Shown in pieces: positions 39,007-47,900 of a DNA stretch of 64,000 bases. The notes under the pieces were generated by a model. That model was not told where the DNA came from. It made no database searches and was given only the letters and a program-made list of their open reading frames with translations. Both the position numbers and the translations under genes were made by a program. The DNA is from JBCCTX01 sp965263105 (GTDB lineage Bacteria > Bacteroidota > Bacteroidia > J057): assembly GCA_965263105.1 (NCBI GenBank), contig CBDHGL010000002.1, positions 868,001 through 932,000 of the forward strand, read 5' to 3'. Each line of letters begins with the position of its first letter. The stretch's first letter is position 1.

Positions 39007-39030
39007 GGCGGCCCTAGGTCGCCTTTTTTT
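39007..39030 (+). terminator. Rho-independent terminator after tRNA-Val
   Basis: GGCGGCC-CTA-GGTCGCC forms a 7-bp stem with one G-T pair, followed by seven Ts. The ATG of the GIY-YIG gene follows directly on the T-run, so that gene needs read-through or its own signal inside the tRNA region. Confidence 0.8.
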
Positions 39031-39261
39031 ATGGCCTATTACGTCTACATCATATATTCTAAAAGCCTGGATAAATTTTACGTTGGCTCTACTCAGGATC
39101 TTGAAGATCGGTTGAAGCGGCATAATGAAGGTAGAAGTCGCTTTACAAAACCAGGCATACCTTGGGCGATTGTCTATAAGGAATCTTGTAAAAGTAGGAC
39201 TTCTGCTTACAAACGAGAAAAAGAGATTACAGCTCGAAAAATGACTACTTTTCCGCTATAA
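39031..39261 (+). CDS. GIY-YIG domain protein
   Basis: A 76-residue protein that is little more than a GIY-YIG nuclease domain: YYVYIIYS gives the first part (YIIYS for GIY), FYVGSTQDLEDRLKRHNEG the YIG and Arg region, and TSAYKREKEI the Glu and basic tail. Such small members are widespread in Bacteroidota, often beside tRNA genes, and their role is unsettled. It begins immediately after the tRNA terminator with no visible ribosome site. Confidence 0.85.
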   Translation: MAYYVYIIYSKSLDKFYVGSTQDLEDRLKRHNEGRSRFTKPGIPWAIVYKESCKSRTSAYKREKEITARKMTTFPL

Positions 39262-39296
39262 TATCCATATCAGAGGAAATATGTATCTTAGTAGGG

Positions 39297-39539
39297 ATGA
39301 TAGAATTGAATTTGAAAATATCTAACCTTAAAGATTTGAATACCCTGCTTCCTATTTTGGAGCGGATGGGTATTTCATGGGAGAGGAGTTCCCAATATTC
39401 TGACTTGAAAGAGGAAGAACTTAATCGCCTTCATGCCATCATCGACAGAGGGGGGGATACCTCCTACATGGGAGATGCATTGGAATGGCAAAAGCGTCAG
39501 CGGAAAGATAGAGAAATGCCATTTCGTAGTCCTTCATGA
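39297..39539 (+). CDS. Probable antitoxin of a PIN-type pair
   Basis: An 80-residue, mostly helical protein of no recognised family. Its stop overlaps the ATG of the next gene by 4 bp (ATGA), a typical layout of type II toxin-antitoxin operons in which the small first gene is the antitoxin. A C-terminal basic stretch (EWQKRQRKDREMPF) could wrap the toxin. The assignment rests on position only. Confidence 0.65.
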   Translation: MIELNLKISNLKDLNTLLPILERMGISWERSSQYSDLKEEELNRLHAIIDRGGDTSYMGDALEWQKRQRKDREMPFRSPS

Positions 39540-39910
39540 AACTTCTAGATAGCAATATCCTCATTTATTCTGCCCAGGATTCTTTTTCTTTTTTACGGCA
39601 ATTAGTAAAAGATCCCACTAACGCAGCATCTTCCATCTCCATTATTGAAGTTTTGGGGTACTCAAAGCTCACACAGAGAGATCAAGAATATTTTGAAGCT
39701 ATATTCCGAATTTTAAGAATTATTGATGTTGACCGAGATATTGTACTAAAAGCAACCGAACTTCGCCAACAACGAAATATTTCGGTCCCAGATGCTATTG
39801 TTGCTGCCACTGCCTTACTGCATTCATATGAACTCAATTCAAGGAATGAAGAGGATTTTAGCTGGATTCCAGCACTAAAGTTTGTCAATCCTATTCCTAG
39901 TGATCAGTAA
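39536..39910 (+). CDS. PIN-domain toxin (VapC-like ribonuclease)
   Basis: A 124-residue PIN domain. Acidic residues of the active site are in MKLLDSNILIYS (Asp), SSISIIEVLGYS (Glu) and ISVPDAIVAATAL (Asp). PIN toxins cleave RNA, commonly tRNA or rRNA, in a metal-dependent way, and are kept silent by the partner antitoxin, here the gene ending at 39539. It would be regulated by the complex binding its own promoter. Confidence 0.85.
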   Translation: MKLLDSNILIYSAQDSFSFLRQLVKDPTNAASSISIIEVLGYSKLTQRDQEYFEAIFRILRIIDVDRDIVLKATELRQQRNISVPDAIVAATALLHSYELNSRNEEDFSWIPALKFVNPIPSDQ

Positions 39911-39918
39911 ATTGCCAT

Positions 39919-39944
39919 AAAAAAAATTGAGCCGCTTCGCGGCC
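39919..39944 (-). terminator. Terminator for the minus-strand remnant
   Basis: On the minus strand GCCGC-GAA-GCGGC is followed by TCAATTTTTTTTAT. It lies downstream of the remnant at 39961-40080 and converges on the PIN gene. Confidence 0.6.
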
Positions 39945-39960
39945 AAATGGTTTACTTATT

Positions 39961-40080
39961 CTAAGGACTAAAGGATAGCTTCCGTCCTTCTTGGGTAATG
40001 AGTTCCCAACCATTGTAAATAGTGGGCGTATTCCAGCGCTTGAGCTGTAGGAGTTGAGAATGGGTGAGTATGCGGTTCAT
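39961..40080 (-). pseudogene. N-terminal remnant of an RraA-family gene
   Basis: A 39-codon frame starting at ATG 40080 (MNRILTHSQLLQLKRWNTPT then IYNGWELIT) looks like the start of RraA-family proteins, which begin with a helix leading to NTPTIYNGWE. The frame ends after only nine further codons (QEGRKLSFSP). The rest of the gene is absent and no second fragment is visible upstream or downstream. I read it as a truncated remnant; a genuine small protein cannot be excluded. Confidence 0.5.
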
Positions 40081-40261
40081 CGGAATCGTTAGTTTGAGAT
40101 TAAAATCGAATCAAAATTCTAGTAAGGTAAAGGAAAAGTAAAGCGGGGGAAAATAGGAAATAAACAATTCTGACCTTTCCGATAGACTCGGGAACTTAGC
40201 CCATTATTTGTAACTTGTTTAGAACAACCTTAATCCTTTATCCTAGAATTACCCCCAAATA

Positions 40262-40981
40262 ATGAGCGTCAAGAAAAATTTTCGCACAAATGGCTTCGCC
40301 AAGCTGGATCGCCTCATCTCTCAAGAAGAGGTGGGACAGCTATTGGAGGTCTATAATAATTTATTGAAAGACCGGGAACGGACTTCGGGACTTAGAAGTG
40401 ACTTGGGTGGGGGGGCTACCAAGGGAGTCGAGAAAATAACCCAAATTATGCGCCCGAGTCTATTGGAACCAAAGATTCAACAACATAGAGCCTATACTCA
40501 CGCCCTGGAATGGGCCAAAATACTCCTGGGAGAGGACATGGCCCTGGATTTTGATATGCTCATCAACAAGGCCCCTTTTACAGATACGTCTACTCCCTGG
40601 CACCAGGATGCAGCCTACTGGATTAAGATGCCCGACAAGCGAGCGGTATCTTGTTGGTTGGCGCTGGATGAGGCCAGGATTGAGAATGGTTGTATGTGGT
40701 TTATCCCAACGGAGAAGCAAGAGGGAATCCTCCCACACCAGCGCCTTCCCGGAGGCGGTGCCCTGTATTGCGAACCAGATACGCGAGACGCACAAGCCAT
40801 TCCCCTCCCTGCGGGCTCATGCACCTTTCATGGGGGTTATACCTTGCATTTTAGCCAGGGAAATAGTACCTCTGGGCCACGACGCGCCTGGATACTGAAT
40901 TTTCGTCCCCAGGAAATGATTGACTTGGAACGCTCACAGGGGGTGGATCACACCGGAGAAAGGAAGGTGAGGAATACATAA
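40262..40981 (+). CDS. Phytanoyl-CoA dioxygenase (PhyH) family protein
   Basis: A 239-residue Fe(II)/2-oxoglutarate-dependent oxygenase. The facial triad is HQD in PWHQDAAYW and the later His in YTLHFSQGN; the Arg for 2-oxoglutarate is in SGPRRAWILNF. It hydroxylates an unknown substrate in the cytosol. The fused FAD/DUF2855 gene begins 24 bp downstream on the same strand, so the two form an operon and probably act on the same compound. Confidence 0.85.
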   Translation: MSVKKNFRTNGFAKLDRLISQEEVGQLLEVYNNLLKDRERTSGLRSDLGGGATKGVEKITQIMRPSLLEPKIQQHRAYTHALEWAKILLGEDMALDFDMLINKAPFTDTSTPWHQDAAYWIKMPDKRAVSCWLALDEARIENGCMWFIPTEKQEGILPHQRLPGGGALYCEPDTRDAQAIPLPAGSCTFHGGYTLHFSQGNSTSGPRRAWILNFRPQEMIDLERSQGVDHTGERKVRNT

Positions 40982-41004
40982 GCTAACAGAGATAAACTTC
41001 ATCA

Positions 41005-43521
41005 ATGATTGGATTCAAATCACTTGAAACAGACTACCTAGTTATCGGCAGTGGCGCCATGGGCATGGCCTTTATCGATACCCTTTTATCCGAAACAGAT
41101 GCCCAGATAGTACTAGTGGACCGCTATGCCAAACCCGGTGGACACTGGAATGTGGCCTATCCCTTTGTAACCCTGCACCAGCCCTCCCAATTCTATGGGG
41201 TGAGTTCAAGGGAATTGAGTAAGGGAAATAAAGATCAAGTGGGCTGGAACAAAGGCTTGTATGAGTTAGCCTCGGGGGCAGAAGTCAGTGCCTATTTCGA
41301 TGAGGTAATGAAGCAGGTCTTCTTGCCAAGCGGGCGGGTTCAGTATTTTCCTTTATGCAACTACACCGGTGATCATCAGTTTGAATCTCTGCTTACAGGC
41401 GAGCAGTATTCGGTAACCGTTCGCAAGAAGCTGGTAGACTGTACCTATTTAAAGACCCAGGTCCCTGCCACCCATACCCCTAATTTCACGGTGGAGCCAG
41501 GCGTTCCTTTTATTCCGATAAATGACTTACCCAAACTGGCCTCTCCTCCCGCAGGCTTTGTGATCATCGGAGGGGGAAAAACCGGGGTAGACGCCTGTTT
41601 GTGGCTGCTGGAGCAAGGGATAGACCCGGATAAAATCACTTGGATCATTTCCCGGGATGCCTGGATGCTGAACAGGGCTAATGCCCAGCCTACGGAAGAA
41701 TTTTTTGTTCAGTCCATGGGGGCTCAGGCGGACCAGATGGAGGCTATCGCCCAAGCTAACTCAGTCCCGGATTTATTTGAGCGCCTGGAAAAAGTGGGAG
41801 TGATGTATCGCTTGGATCCGACTATTCAACCCCAGATGTTCCATGCAGCTACTATCAGTGAATTGGAGCTTAATCAACTCCGAAGAATTCAGAAGCTGGT
41901 TCGACTGGGCAGGGTAAAGCATATCGAAAAAGACCAAATTCTATTGGATAGGGGAACCTATCCTACAAGTACGGATCACATCCACGTAGATTGTTCGGCC
42001 AGTGCGGTAGGCAACATGGAATCCTGTCCCATTTTTGAAGCAGGAAAAATTATCCCCCAAACGGTTCGGCCCTATCAACCCATATTTAGCGCTTCTTTGG
42101 TGGCATATGTCGAAGCACACTATGAAGACGATGCTAGCAAAAATGAGCTCTGCCAGGTAGTTCCCCTGCCCAACAAAGATAGCGATTGGGTGGCTATGAT
42201 GGCCATGCAGATGGTCAATCAATTTACCTGGTCGAAAGATAAACCCCTCCGAAAGTGGATCACCCAGAATCGCCTGGATGGCTTTAGCTATCTGGTTCGC
42301 AATGTGGATAGAAATGACGAGGAGAAAATGGGCATCCTGCGAAAAATGCGAGACAATGCAATGCCGGCTATGGCAAAACTTCAACGCTTTATGGCCGAAT
42401 TGGAATCGAATAAAGAACACACTATGCAAAACCCTCAATTACAGGTTAGAAAATCTGTCTTTTTACAATCTCGTCTGGTAGATGTCCCAACGGAAAATCT
42501 TTCCCTATCAGAAGGGGAAGTCCTCCTCAAAGTGGAAAAGTTTGCCTATACGGCGAATAACATCACCTATGCCGTAGCTGGAGACATGATAGGCTATTGG
42601 AAATTCTTTCCCCCCGCAGGCGAAAATGCGGAGGGATGGGGCATTATCCCCGTCTGGGGTTTTGCTGAAGTAACGGAATCCACCATCTCAGAAGTAGCTG
42701 TTGGAGAGCGTTTGTTTGGGTATTTTCCCCCCGCCAGCCAGGTGAAGATGAAGCCTGTAAAAATTTCTCCAGGGCGATTCATCGATGGCTCTGACCATCG
42801 TGCAGAACTTCCCGCTGGATACAACCTCTACAGGAGGATGAACAATGAGCCAGGCTACGATCCCGCATGGGATCGGGAACGTATGATGCTCTGGCCCCTT
42901 CATATTACAGCCTTTTGCTTGTGGGATGTCCTCAAGGAAGCGGATTGGTATGGAGCCCAACAAATCGTTGTAATGAGTGCCTCCAGCAAAACCAGCACCG
43001 GCTTGGGCTATGCCTTACAGGCAGATTCTGAAGCTCCTCCCAGCATCGGGGTAACTTCCAAACGTAACCTGGAAAAGGTAAAGGCCATGGGGATTTATGA
43101 CTCCTGCCTGACCTATGAAGCGATCAAAGACATAGATGCCAGCAAGCCCACTGCCATCGTTGATATGGCGGGAAATGCCAAGGTGCTGGCCGCTTTGCAT
43201 ACTCAATTGGGCGATCAGATGAAATGGACCTTCAATGTGGGCATCACCCACTGGGCCGATGCCAAGCCCCAGGCGGGCGTGATTTCAGAGCGTAGTAAGT
43301 TCTTCTTTGCCCCTGCCCACCTTCAGAAACGCATGAAGCAGTGGGGAATGGAAGAGTTTGACCGCAAGACCTCTGCCTTTTTGAAAGAAACCGCCATAAA
43401 AACGAAAGAATGGTTGAAATTCCGTGAGGTCAAGGGCCTAGAAGAGCTAGCCACCCTACATCCTTCGGTATGTGAAGGAACCCTACCGGCCGATGAGGGA
43501 CTTATCGTGGTGATGGAGTAG
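41005..43521 (+). CDS. FAD/NAD(P)-binding oxidoreductase fused to DUF2855
   Basis: An 838-residue protein with no internal stop. Residues 1-470 are a flavin-dependent oxidoreductase: YLVIGSGAMGMAFIDTLL binds FAD, GGHWNVAYPFVTLHQPS follows, and FVIIGGGKTGVDACLWLL is a second dinucleotide fold. Residues about 475-838 are DUF2855 (FAYTANNITYAVAGDMIGYW, WGFAEVTES, MSASSKTSTGLGYAL), a domain related to medium-chain dehydrogenases. The junction is near Met474 (MQNPQLQVRKSVFLQS). A fusion of two enzymes that act in sequence is a reasonable guess. It follows a dioxygenase gene by 24 bp. Its 3' end overlaps the convergent DinB-like gene by 20 bp. Substrate is unknown. Confidence 0.75.
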   Translation: MIGFKSLETDYLVIGSGAMGMAFIDTLLSETDAQIVLVDRYAKPGGHWNVAYPFVTLHQPSQFYGVSSRELSKGNKDQVGWNKGLYELASGAEVSAYFDEVMKQVFLPSGRVQYFPLCNYTGDHQFESLLTGEQYSVTVRKKLVDCTYLKTQVPATHTPNFTVEPGVPFIPINDLPKLASPPAGFVIIGGGKTGVDACLWLLEQGIDPDKITWIISRDAWMLNRANAQPTEEFFVQSMGAQADQMEAIAQANSVPDLFERLEKVGVMYRLDPTIQPQMFHAATISELELNQLRRIQKLVRLGRVKHIEKDQILLDRGTYPTSTDHIHVDCSASAVGNMESCPIFEAGKIIPQTVRPYQPIFSASLVAYVEAHYEDDASKNELCQVVPLPNKDSDWVAMMAMQMVNQFTWSKDKPLRKWITQNRLDGFSYLVRNVDRNDEEKMGILRKMRDNAMPAMAKLQRFMAELESNKEHTMQNPQLQVRKSVFLQSRLVDVPTENLSLSEGEVLLKVEKFAYTANNITYAVAGDMIGYWKFFPPAGENAEGWGIIPVWGFAEVTESTISEVAVGERLFGYFPPASQVKMKPVKISPGRFIDGSDHRAELPAGYNLYRRMNNEPGYDPAWDRERMMLWPLHITAFCLWDVLKEADWYGAQQIVVMSASSKTSTGLGYALQADSEAPPSIGVTSKRNLEKVKAMGIYDSCLTYEAIKDIDASKPTAIVDMAGNAKVLAALHTQLGDQMKWTFNVGITHWADAKPQAGVISERSKFFFAPAHLQKRMKQWGMEEFDRKTSAFLKETAIKTKEWLKFREVKGLEELATLHPSVCEGTLPADEGLIVVME

Positions 43522-44012
43522 AGAGTTCCGCCCCATGCCGCACCCATCTCGGCGCATTGTCTATAGTATCTCGTAGGATCATATTGAGTTGCGCTGCATG
43601 GTGCTGTACATGCCGCATGTTATACAACAGAATCTCAAATAGAGAATAATTCATAGATCCAGAGGAATTGATCCAACGCGATTCCAATTGTTCTGCGTTC
43701 AAGCCAGAAATCAGTTGGTGGCATTTCTCTCGGTTAAACTGAAGGTAGGTGAGCAATTCTTCCTTGGAATAAACCCGCTCAGGAAGCTGCTGCCTCCTCA
43801 AACTCGGATAGGGTAAAGGGAGCCGGTGGAGCAAAATCTATGGGATCTATGGTCAAATAGTAGTCCAGGAAAAACAGGCAGTGGTAGGCATTGTACCAAA
43901 AATGCTTCTTACCCTCCCAGTGTTCTGGGGGGCACATGTTGATGGCGTTTTCGAGCATGTCGATACTGGCACCGAATTGTTTCCAGAGGCTTTTTTTGAT
44001 TCCGTTAATCAT
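43502..44012 (-). CDS. DinB-superfamily protein, frameshifted
   Basis: Two frames (44012 to 43779 and 43834 to 43502) join into one protein of about 170 residues if one base is changed near 43783-43795. The joined text is TLSEFEEAAELPERVYSKEELL. The four-helix DinB fold is suggested by FWYNAYHCLFFLDYYLT and ILLYNMRHVQHHAAQLN, which hold the conserved His positions for a metal. DinB-like proteins have varied, often unknown roles. The 3' end overlaps the convergent fusion gene by 20 bp. Confidence 0.7.
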
Positions 44013-44078
44013 AAAATGAAATAAAAATCCATGATCAGATGAAGACTACTATACTGTGCTAACACGGTGGTCTGTCGA

Positions 44079-44579
44079 CTATTTACCTAATTTAACCTCC
44101 CCATTTTCCTTCCCTTTCCCTAAGGACAGCATTTTCTGCATCTTCCCCGCTTTGTACCGGACTACATTGCGTTGATTGGGGAAAATGTCTACTAACAGGC
44201 TGCATTGGACTTCCAAGAAAGAAGGTTTTTCGGCAAGTAATGCTGCACACTTGATAAAAGTTGCATCCCCCTCATTTTCACATGCAACAACTTCTAATTC
44301 GGGGCTTTTGTTATTCAACTTGACATTTGTCTTTGCCTGCAAAAATTGATAAATCCGCTTCTGCTCTTCTGCATCTATTCCATCCTGTAAGGCAATTGGT
44401 TTTTCTTCCCAGGCACGGATACCCGACTCCAAATCATCCGTAAAAATTTTGTATTGGACCTCCAGTTTTTGCTCGGTTGCATAATACTGTATATCGAGGA
44501 TGCTGATATAGAAAGCATGAGAAGTTGAACGCATCCCCAGGAAGCCAAGGCCTAAAAAAATAAGAAAGTATGTACGCAT
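44079..44579 (-). CDS. DUF6702 family secreted protein
   Basis: I start at ATG 44579 (MRTYFLIFLGLGFLG), giving about 166 residues with a signal peptide cleaved near SHA. The mature part starts FYISILDIQYYATEQ, then EVQYKIFTDDLES, which is the family pattern. It is a beta-rich periplasmic protein of unknown function common in Bacteroidota. Its start faces the 4-hydroxybutyryl-CoA dehydratase-like gene across 134 bp that carries a CTCTGGGAAACTCTGTGT phrase found in many intergenic regions. Confidence 0.78.
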   Translation of the reverse strand: MRTYFLIFLGLGFLGMRSTSHAFYISILDIQYYATEQKLEVQYKIFTDDLESGIRAWEEKPIALQDGIDAEEQKRIYQFLQAKTNVKLNNKSPELEVVACENEGDATFIKCAALLAEKPSFLEVQCSLLVDIFPNQRNVVRYKAGKMQKMLSLGKGKENGEVKLGK

Positions 44580-44713
44580 ATGTATCTGTATCACTGCAAC
44601 AAGTTACGATTTATCTCTTATTTACTTTGATGCCCCTTTTCCTTACATCTCTGGGAAACTCTGTGTAAATTCTCCGTGAACTCTGCTGTTAATGAATAAT
44701 ATGCAAGGATTTT

Positions 44714-46282
44714 ATGATGAACCCTAAAAAATCTCCCACGCCAATTGGACATGCTTCAGCCCAAAATGCCTCAAGAATAGAAAATGGACAGGACTACATA
44801 GAGAGCCTACGAAACCGAAATTTGCAGGTCTATCTATTTGGCGAAAAGATAGATGAACCTGTAGATCATCCCATGATCCAGCCCTCTATTCGTGCGGTTG
44901 CCAGGACTTATGACCTGGCCGTGGAGAATCCTGAGCTTGCCTCTGTGATCTCGCCCCTTACAGGCGACCGCATCAGTCGCTTTTTACATGTCTGTACGAG
45001 TAAAGAAGACCTGGTCCTTCAAAACAAAATGCAGCGCAAACTGGGTCAACTCACTGGCACTTGTTTTCAGCGATGTGTAGGCATGGACGCCTTCAATTCC
45101 CTGTATTCAGTTACCTACGAAATGGATGAAGCTCATGAAACCTCCTACCACCAGCGCTTTAAGGATTTTGTTGCCTATACCCATCGCCACAACTATGTGG
45201 TTGGGGGTGCTATGACTGATGTAAAGGGGGATAGGAGCAAGGCTCCTTCGGAGCAAAGCGATCCCGATATGTTTGTCCACATCGTCAAAAGAACGGATGA
45301 AGGGGTTTATATCCGCGGGGCCAAGGCCCATCAAACTGGCTGCCTCAACTCACATTGGTTGGTGGTCATGCCCACGATGAGGTTGAAGGAAGGGGATAAA
45401 GCCTATGCCATCATTGGAGCCCTTCCCGTAGATACGCCGGGCTTAACCTACATCTACGGACGACAGTCCTGTGATACCCGGAGCATGGAAGGGGGCGAAA
45501 TAGACCAGGGTAATGCCCAATATGGGGGACAAGAGGCTATGATCATTTTTGAGGATGTTTTTATCCCTTACACGCATATATTCATGGACGGAGAGTATGA
45601 GTTTGCCTCCCTGTTAGTGGAGCGATTCACCACCTACCATCGAAGGAGCTATGTATGCAAATCCGGAGTGGGAGACGTATTGATTGGAGCTGCCGCTACC
45701 ATTGCAGACTACAATGGGGTTCCCAAAGCCTCCCATATTCGAGACAAGCTCATAGAAATGACGCACCTCAACGAAACAGTCTATGGAACGGGTATTGCCA
45801 GCTCCTACCAGGGATATGAGACAGCCTCAGGGGCCTACATCTGTGATGATATGCTCGCGAATGTCTGCAAACACCACGTAACTAAATTGCCCTATGAAAT
45901 TGGTCGACTCGCCCAGGATCTGGCGGGTGGTTTAGTGGCTACCTTGCCTAGCGAACAAGACCTCAATCATCCTGAAATCGGGAAGCTCATTCAGAAGTAC
46001 CTTAAGGGAAAAGACGAGGTTCCTACGGAGGATCGGATGCGGGTCTTGCGCCTCATTGAAAATATGACCCTGGGACGCAACGCAGTGGGCTATCTTACCG
46101 AGAGTCTCCACGGGGCTGGTTCTCCCCAAGCCCAACGCATTATGATCCAACGCGCCATGCAACTCGAGTACAAAAAGCGGCTGGCCAAGGTGTTGGCAGG
46201 GATAGAATTAGAGAAGGATAAAGAGGGCGTGATTAGGGAGCTGTCCCATTACTTTGAGCGGGTTTTTACGACAGATGTTTAA
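44714..46282 (+). CDS. 4-hydroxybutyryl-CoA dehydratase / 4-hydroxyphenylacetate 3-hydroxylase family protein
   Basis: A 522-residue flavoprotein with an acyl-CoA-dehydrogenase-like fold. GTCFQRCVGMDA holds the CxxxC cluster ligands of 4-hydroxybutyryl-CoA dehydratase, and TTYHRRSYVCKSGVGD the His and Cys ligands plus the adjacent Lys. The hydroxylase branch lacks these ligands, so dehydratase is favoured. In that family the enzyme dehydrates 4-hydroxybutyryl-CoA to crotonyl-CoA through FAD and a 4Fe-4S cluster. The His-to-Cys spacing (6) is one shorter than I recall for the clostridial enzyme. No CoA-pathway genes are next to it. Cytosolic, monocistronic. Confidence 0.75.
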   Translation: MMNPKKSPTPIGHASAQNASRIENGQDYIESLRNRNLQVYLFGEKIDEPVDHPMIQPSIRAVARTYDLAVENPELASVISPLTGDRISRFLHVCTSKEDLVLQNKMQRKLGQLTGTCFQRCVGMDAFNSLYSVTYEMDEAHETSYHQRFKDFVAYTHRHNYVVGGAMTDVKGDRSKAPSEQSDPDMFVHIVKRTDEGVYIRGAKAHQTGCLNSHWLVVMPTMRLKEGDKAYAIIGALPVDTPGLTYIYGRQSCDTRSMEGGEIDQGNAQYGGQEAMIIFEDVFIPYTHIFMDGEYEFASLLVERFTTYHRRSYVCKSGVGDVLIGAAATIADYNGVPKASHIRDKLIEMTHLNETVYGTGIASSYQGYETASGAYICDDMLANVCKHHVTKLPYEIGRLAQDLAGGLVATLPSEQDLNHPEIGKLIQKYLKGKDEVPTEDRMRVLRLIENMTLGRNAVGYLTESLHGAGSPQAQRIMIQRAMQLEYKKRLAKVLAGIELEKDKEGVIRELSHYFERVFTTDV

Positions 46283-46675
46283 TTTTCTCAAAGTGATATA
46301 TCTCCTTATCATATCTGGCCATTAAGGTGGAATCTATCCATTTTTCACCTCTTTTGGTGCTTTCCCTCCAGGACACATCGTTACAATAAATGTGTTCTCT
46401 GCTACCCTAAGCAGACCATCCAAAAACAGCCCTTAATGCCCACAGTCCACAGACAACAGAGATTTAATGATCGTCATCACCAAAAAACTGTGGACTGCGG
46501 ACTCAGCGTTGTGGGCTTCTTACCCTTTTGTTTTGTTAATCGCGTATCGTTGAATACAAATGCAATATGCCCGTTTCGAGCTCGATTTTACAGGGGAATC
46601 GATAAAAATGAATGAACTATCGATGAATGGAAGAATTCCTTCGATAATTGGATGGAGGAATCTCAAGAATTGCTG
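46283..46675. other. 393-bp intergenic region
   Basis: Two copies of the dispersed repeat face each other: CACAGTCCACAGACAACAG (46440-46458) and AAAAAACTGTGGACTGCGG (46481-46499). No gene or other signal is recognised in the rest. Confidence 0.55.
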
Positions 46676-47344
46676 TTAAGAATCCACTCGCTCCAAGGGG
46701 ATTTGCAATTGGTGAGGCCTTCTATCGGGCTTATCAAAGGGGGTTCCATCTACGTGCTTGGCTCCCATGAAAAGCATGCCATTTTTAAAGTAAATTAAGT
46801 CATAATCTGAGACGATTTGGCCTTCAACAATGTGAAACATAGGAAAGGCTTTCCCAAGGATGTCTTGTTTAACTCCATTAGCAAAGGGTGCGATTCCTTC
46901 TACTGGGACTTGGTTGAGCATCATAGCTGCTTGATCGTTCAACGGAGTAACGCCAAATCCCTCATCCAACACATAATCGATCTTCCAGGCTCCTGTGGCA
47001 ATGGGATGCTCTGCTCCCCATTTTAAATGCCCCTTAAATTCGAATTCCATCAAGGGCATCTGGCCATAGTTGTCTGCATACAGGGTGATCACCCCAGTAA
47101 AGGTATCATCCGGATGGTAGGTAAATTTTCGTCTCAAATAAGTCGAGGTAATCTGCCCTGTTCCGGCTCTGTCTTCTGTGGGGCGGAGTTCCACGCTGAT
47201 GCTTTGCCAGTTTCCGTGGGCAAAGGCTTTTACGTCTGCTAAGCTAAGGGGATCTTTCATAGAATTGTGATTTTCAGTTTGACCAAAGCTGTGCGAAATG
47301 CCCAAAAGCACCCAGGCAATTACACATACGGTGAAATGTTTCAT
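46676..47344 (-). CDS. Secreted protein of unknown function
   Basis: A 222-residue protein with a signal peptide (MKHFTVCVIAWVLLGISHSF, cleavage near GQ). The mature part is rich in beta strands (FTYHPDDTFTGVITLYADN, EFEFKGHLKWG, TGAWKIDYVLDEGFGV), giving the look of a lipocalin-like barrel, though no family motif is clear. It faces the HxlR-type regulator gene, 121 bp away, and may be its target. Exported to the periplasm; no activity can be assigned. Confidence 0.68.
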   Translation of the reverse strand: MKHFTVCVIAWVLLGISHSFGQTENHNSMKDPLSLADVKAFAHGNWQSISVELRPTEDRAGTGQITSTYLRRKFTYHPDDTFTGVITLYADNYGQMPLMEFEFKGHLKWGAEHPIATGAWKIDYVLDEGFGVTPLNDQAAMMLNQVPVEGIAPFANGVKQDILGKAFPMFHIVEGQIVSDYDLIYFKNGMLFMGAKHVDGTPFDKPDRRPHQLQIPLERVDS

Positions 47345-47465
47345 TGTATTTGTTTTTTACAGATGATATGCGAATTTTGGGACATAGTATGATTATATCA
47401 AGTAGTCATAAAAAAATTGCCTAGTTATATTTTTTAGACTATTGTTGATTATCAATTAGTTATAA

Positions 47466-47810
47466 ATGCAAAAAATTGAGAAAAAATCTATTGAGCCAGA
47501 TCAATGTCCGGTAACCTATTGTATGAGCATGATTGGGGGGAAGTGGAAGCCCATTATCTTATACCTTATCTCGAAGGGTGCCAACCGTTTCGGAATGCTG
47601 CATAGGAACATCGAAGGGATCAGCAAACAAATGCTCACCAAGCAGTTGCGTGAATTGGAAGAACGGGACCATATTCTGGAACGGGTGATCTATCCAGAAA
47701 TACCTCCCAGGGTAGAGTACTTTGTAACTGATTTTGGGAAATCGCTTTTTCCGATCATTGAAAGTATGAGAGACTGGGGAGAGATCCATATGGTAAAGGA
47801 GGATATTTGA
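47466..47810 (+). CDS. HxlR-family transcriptional regulator
   Basis: A 114-residue winged-helix protein. CPVTYCMSMIGGKWKPII is the HxlR signature with the conserved Cys and GGKW; GISKQMLTKQLRELEERDHI is the recognition region. Members respond to reactive electrophiles or redox signals through the Cys. It is divergent from the secreted-protein gene at 46676-47344 with a shared 121-bp control region, the usual sign that it regulates that gene. Confidence 0.9.
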   Translation: MQKIEKKSIEPDQCPVTYCMSMIGGKWKPIILYLISKGANRFGMLHRNIEGISKQMLTKQLRELEERDHILERVIYPEIPPRVEYFVTDFGKSLFPIIESMRDWGEIHMVKEDI

Positions 47811-47900
47811 AATTCTCGAAGATTTGCCTTTTTTTAGGCAAAAGGAATTATTTTAATCCTTTCGTTGCCTTTAATTCAACCCACATTAACACCCATTTTT

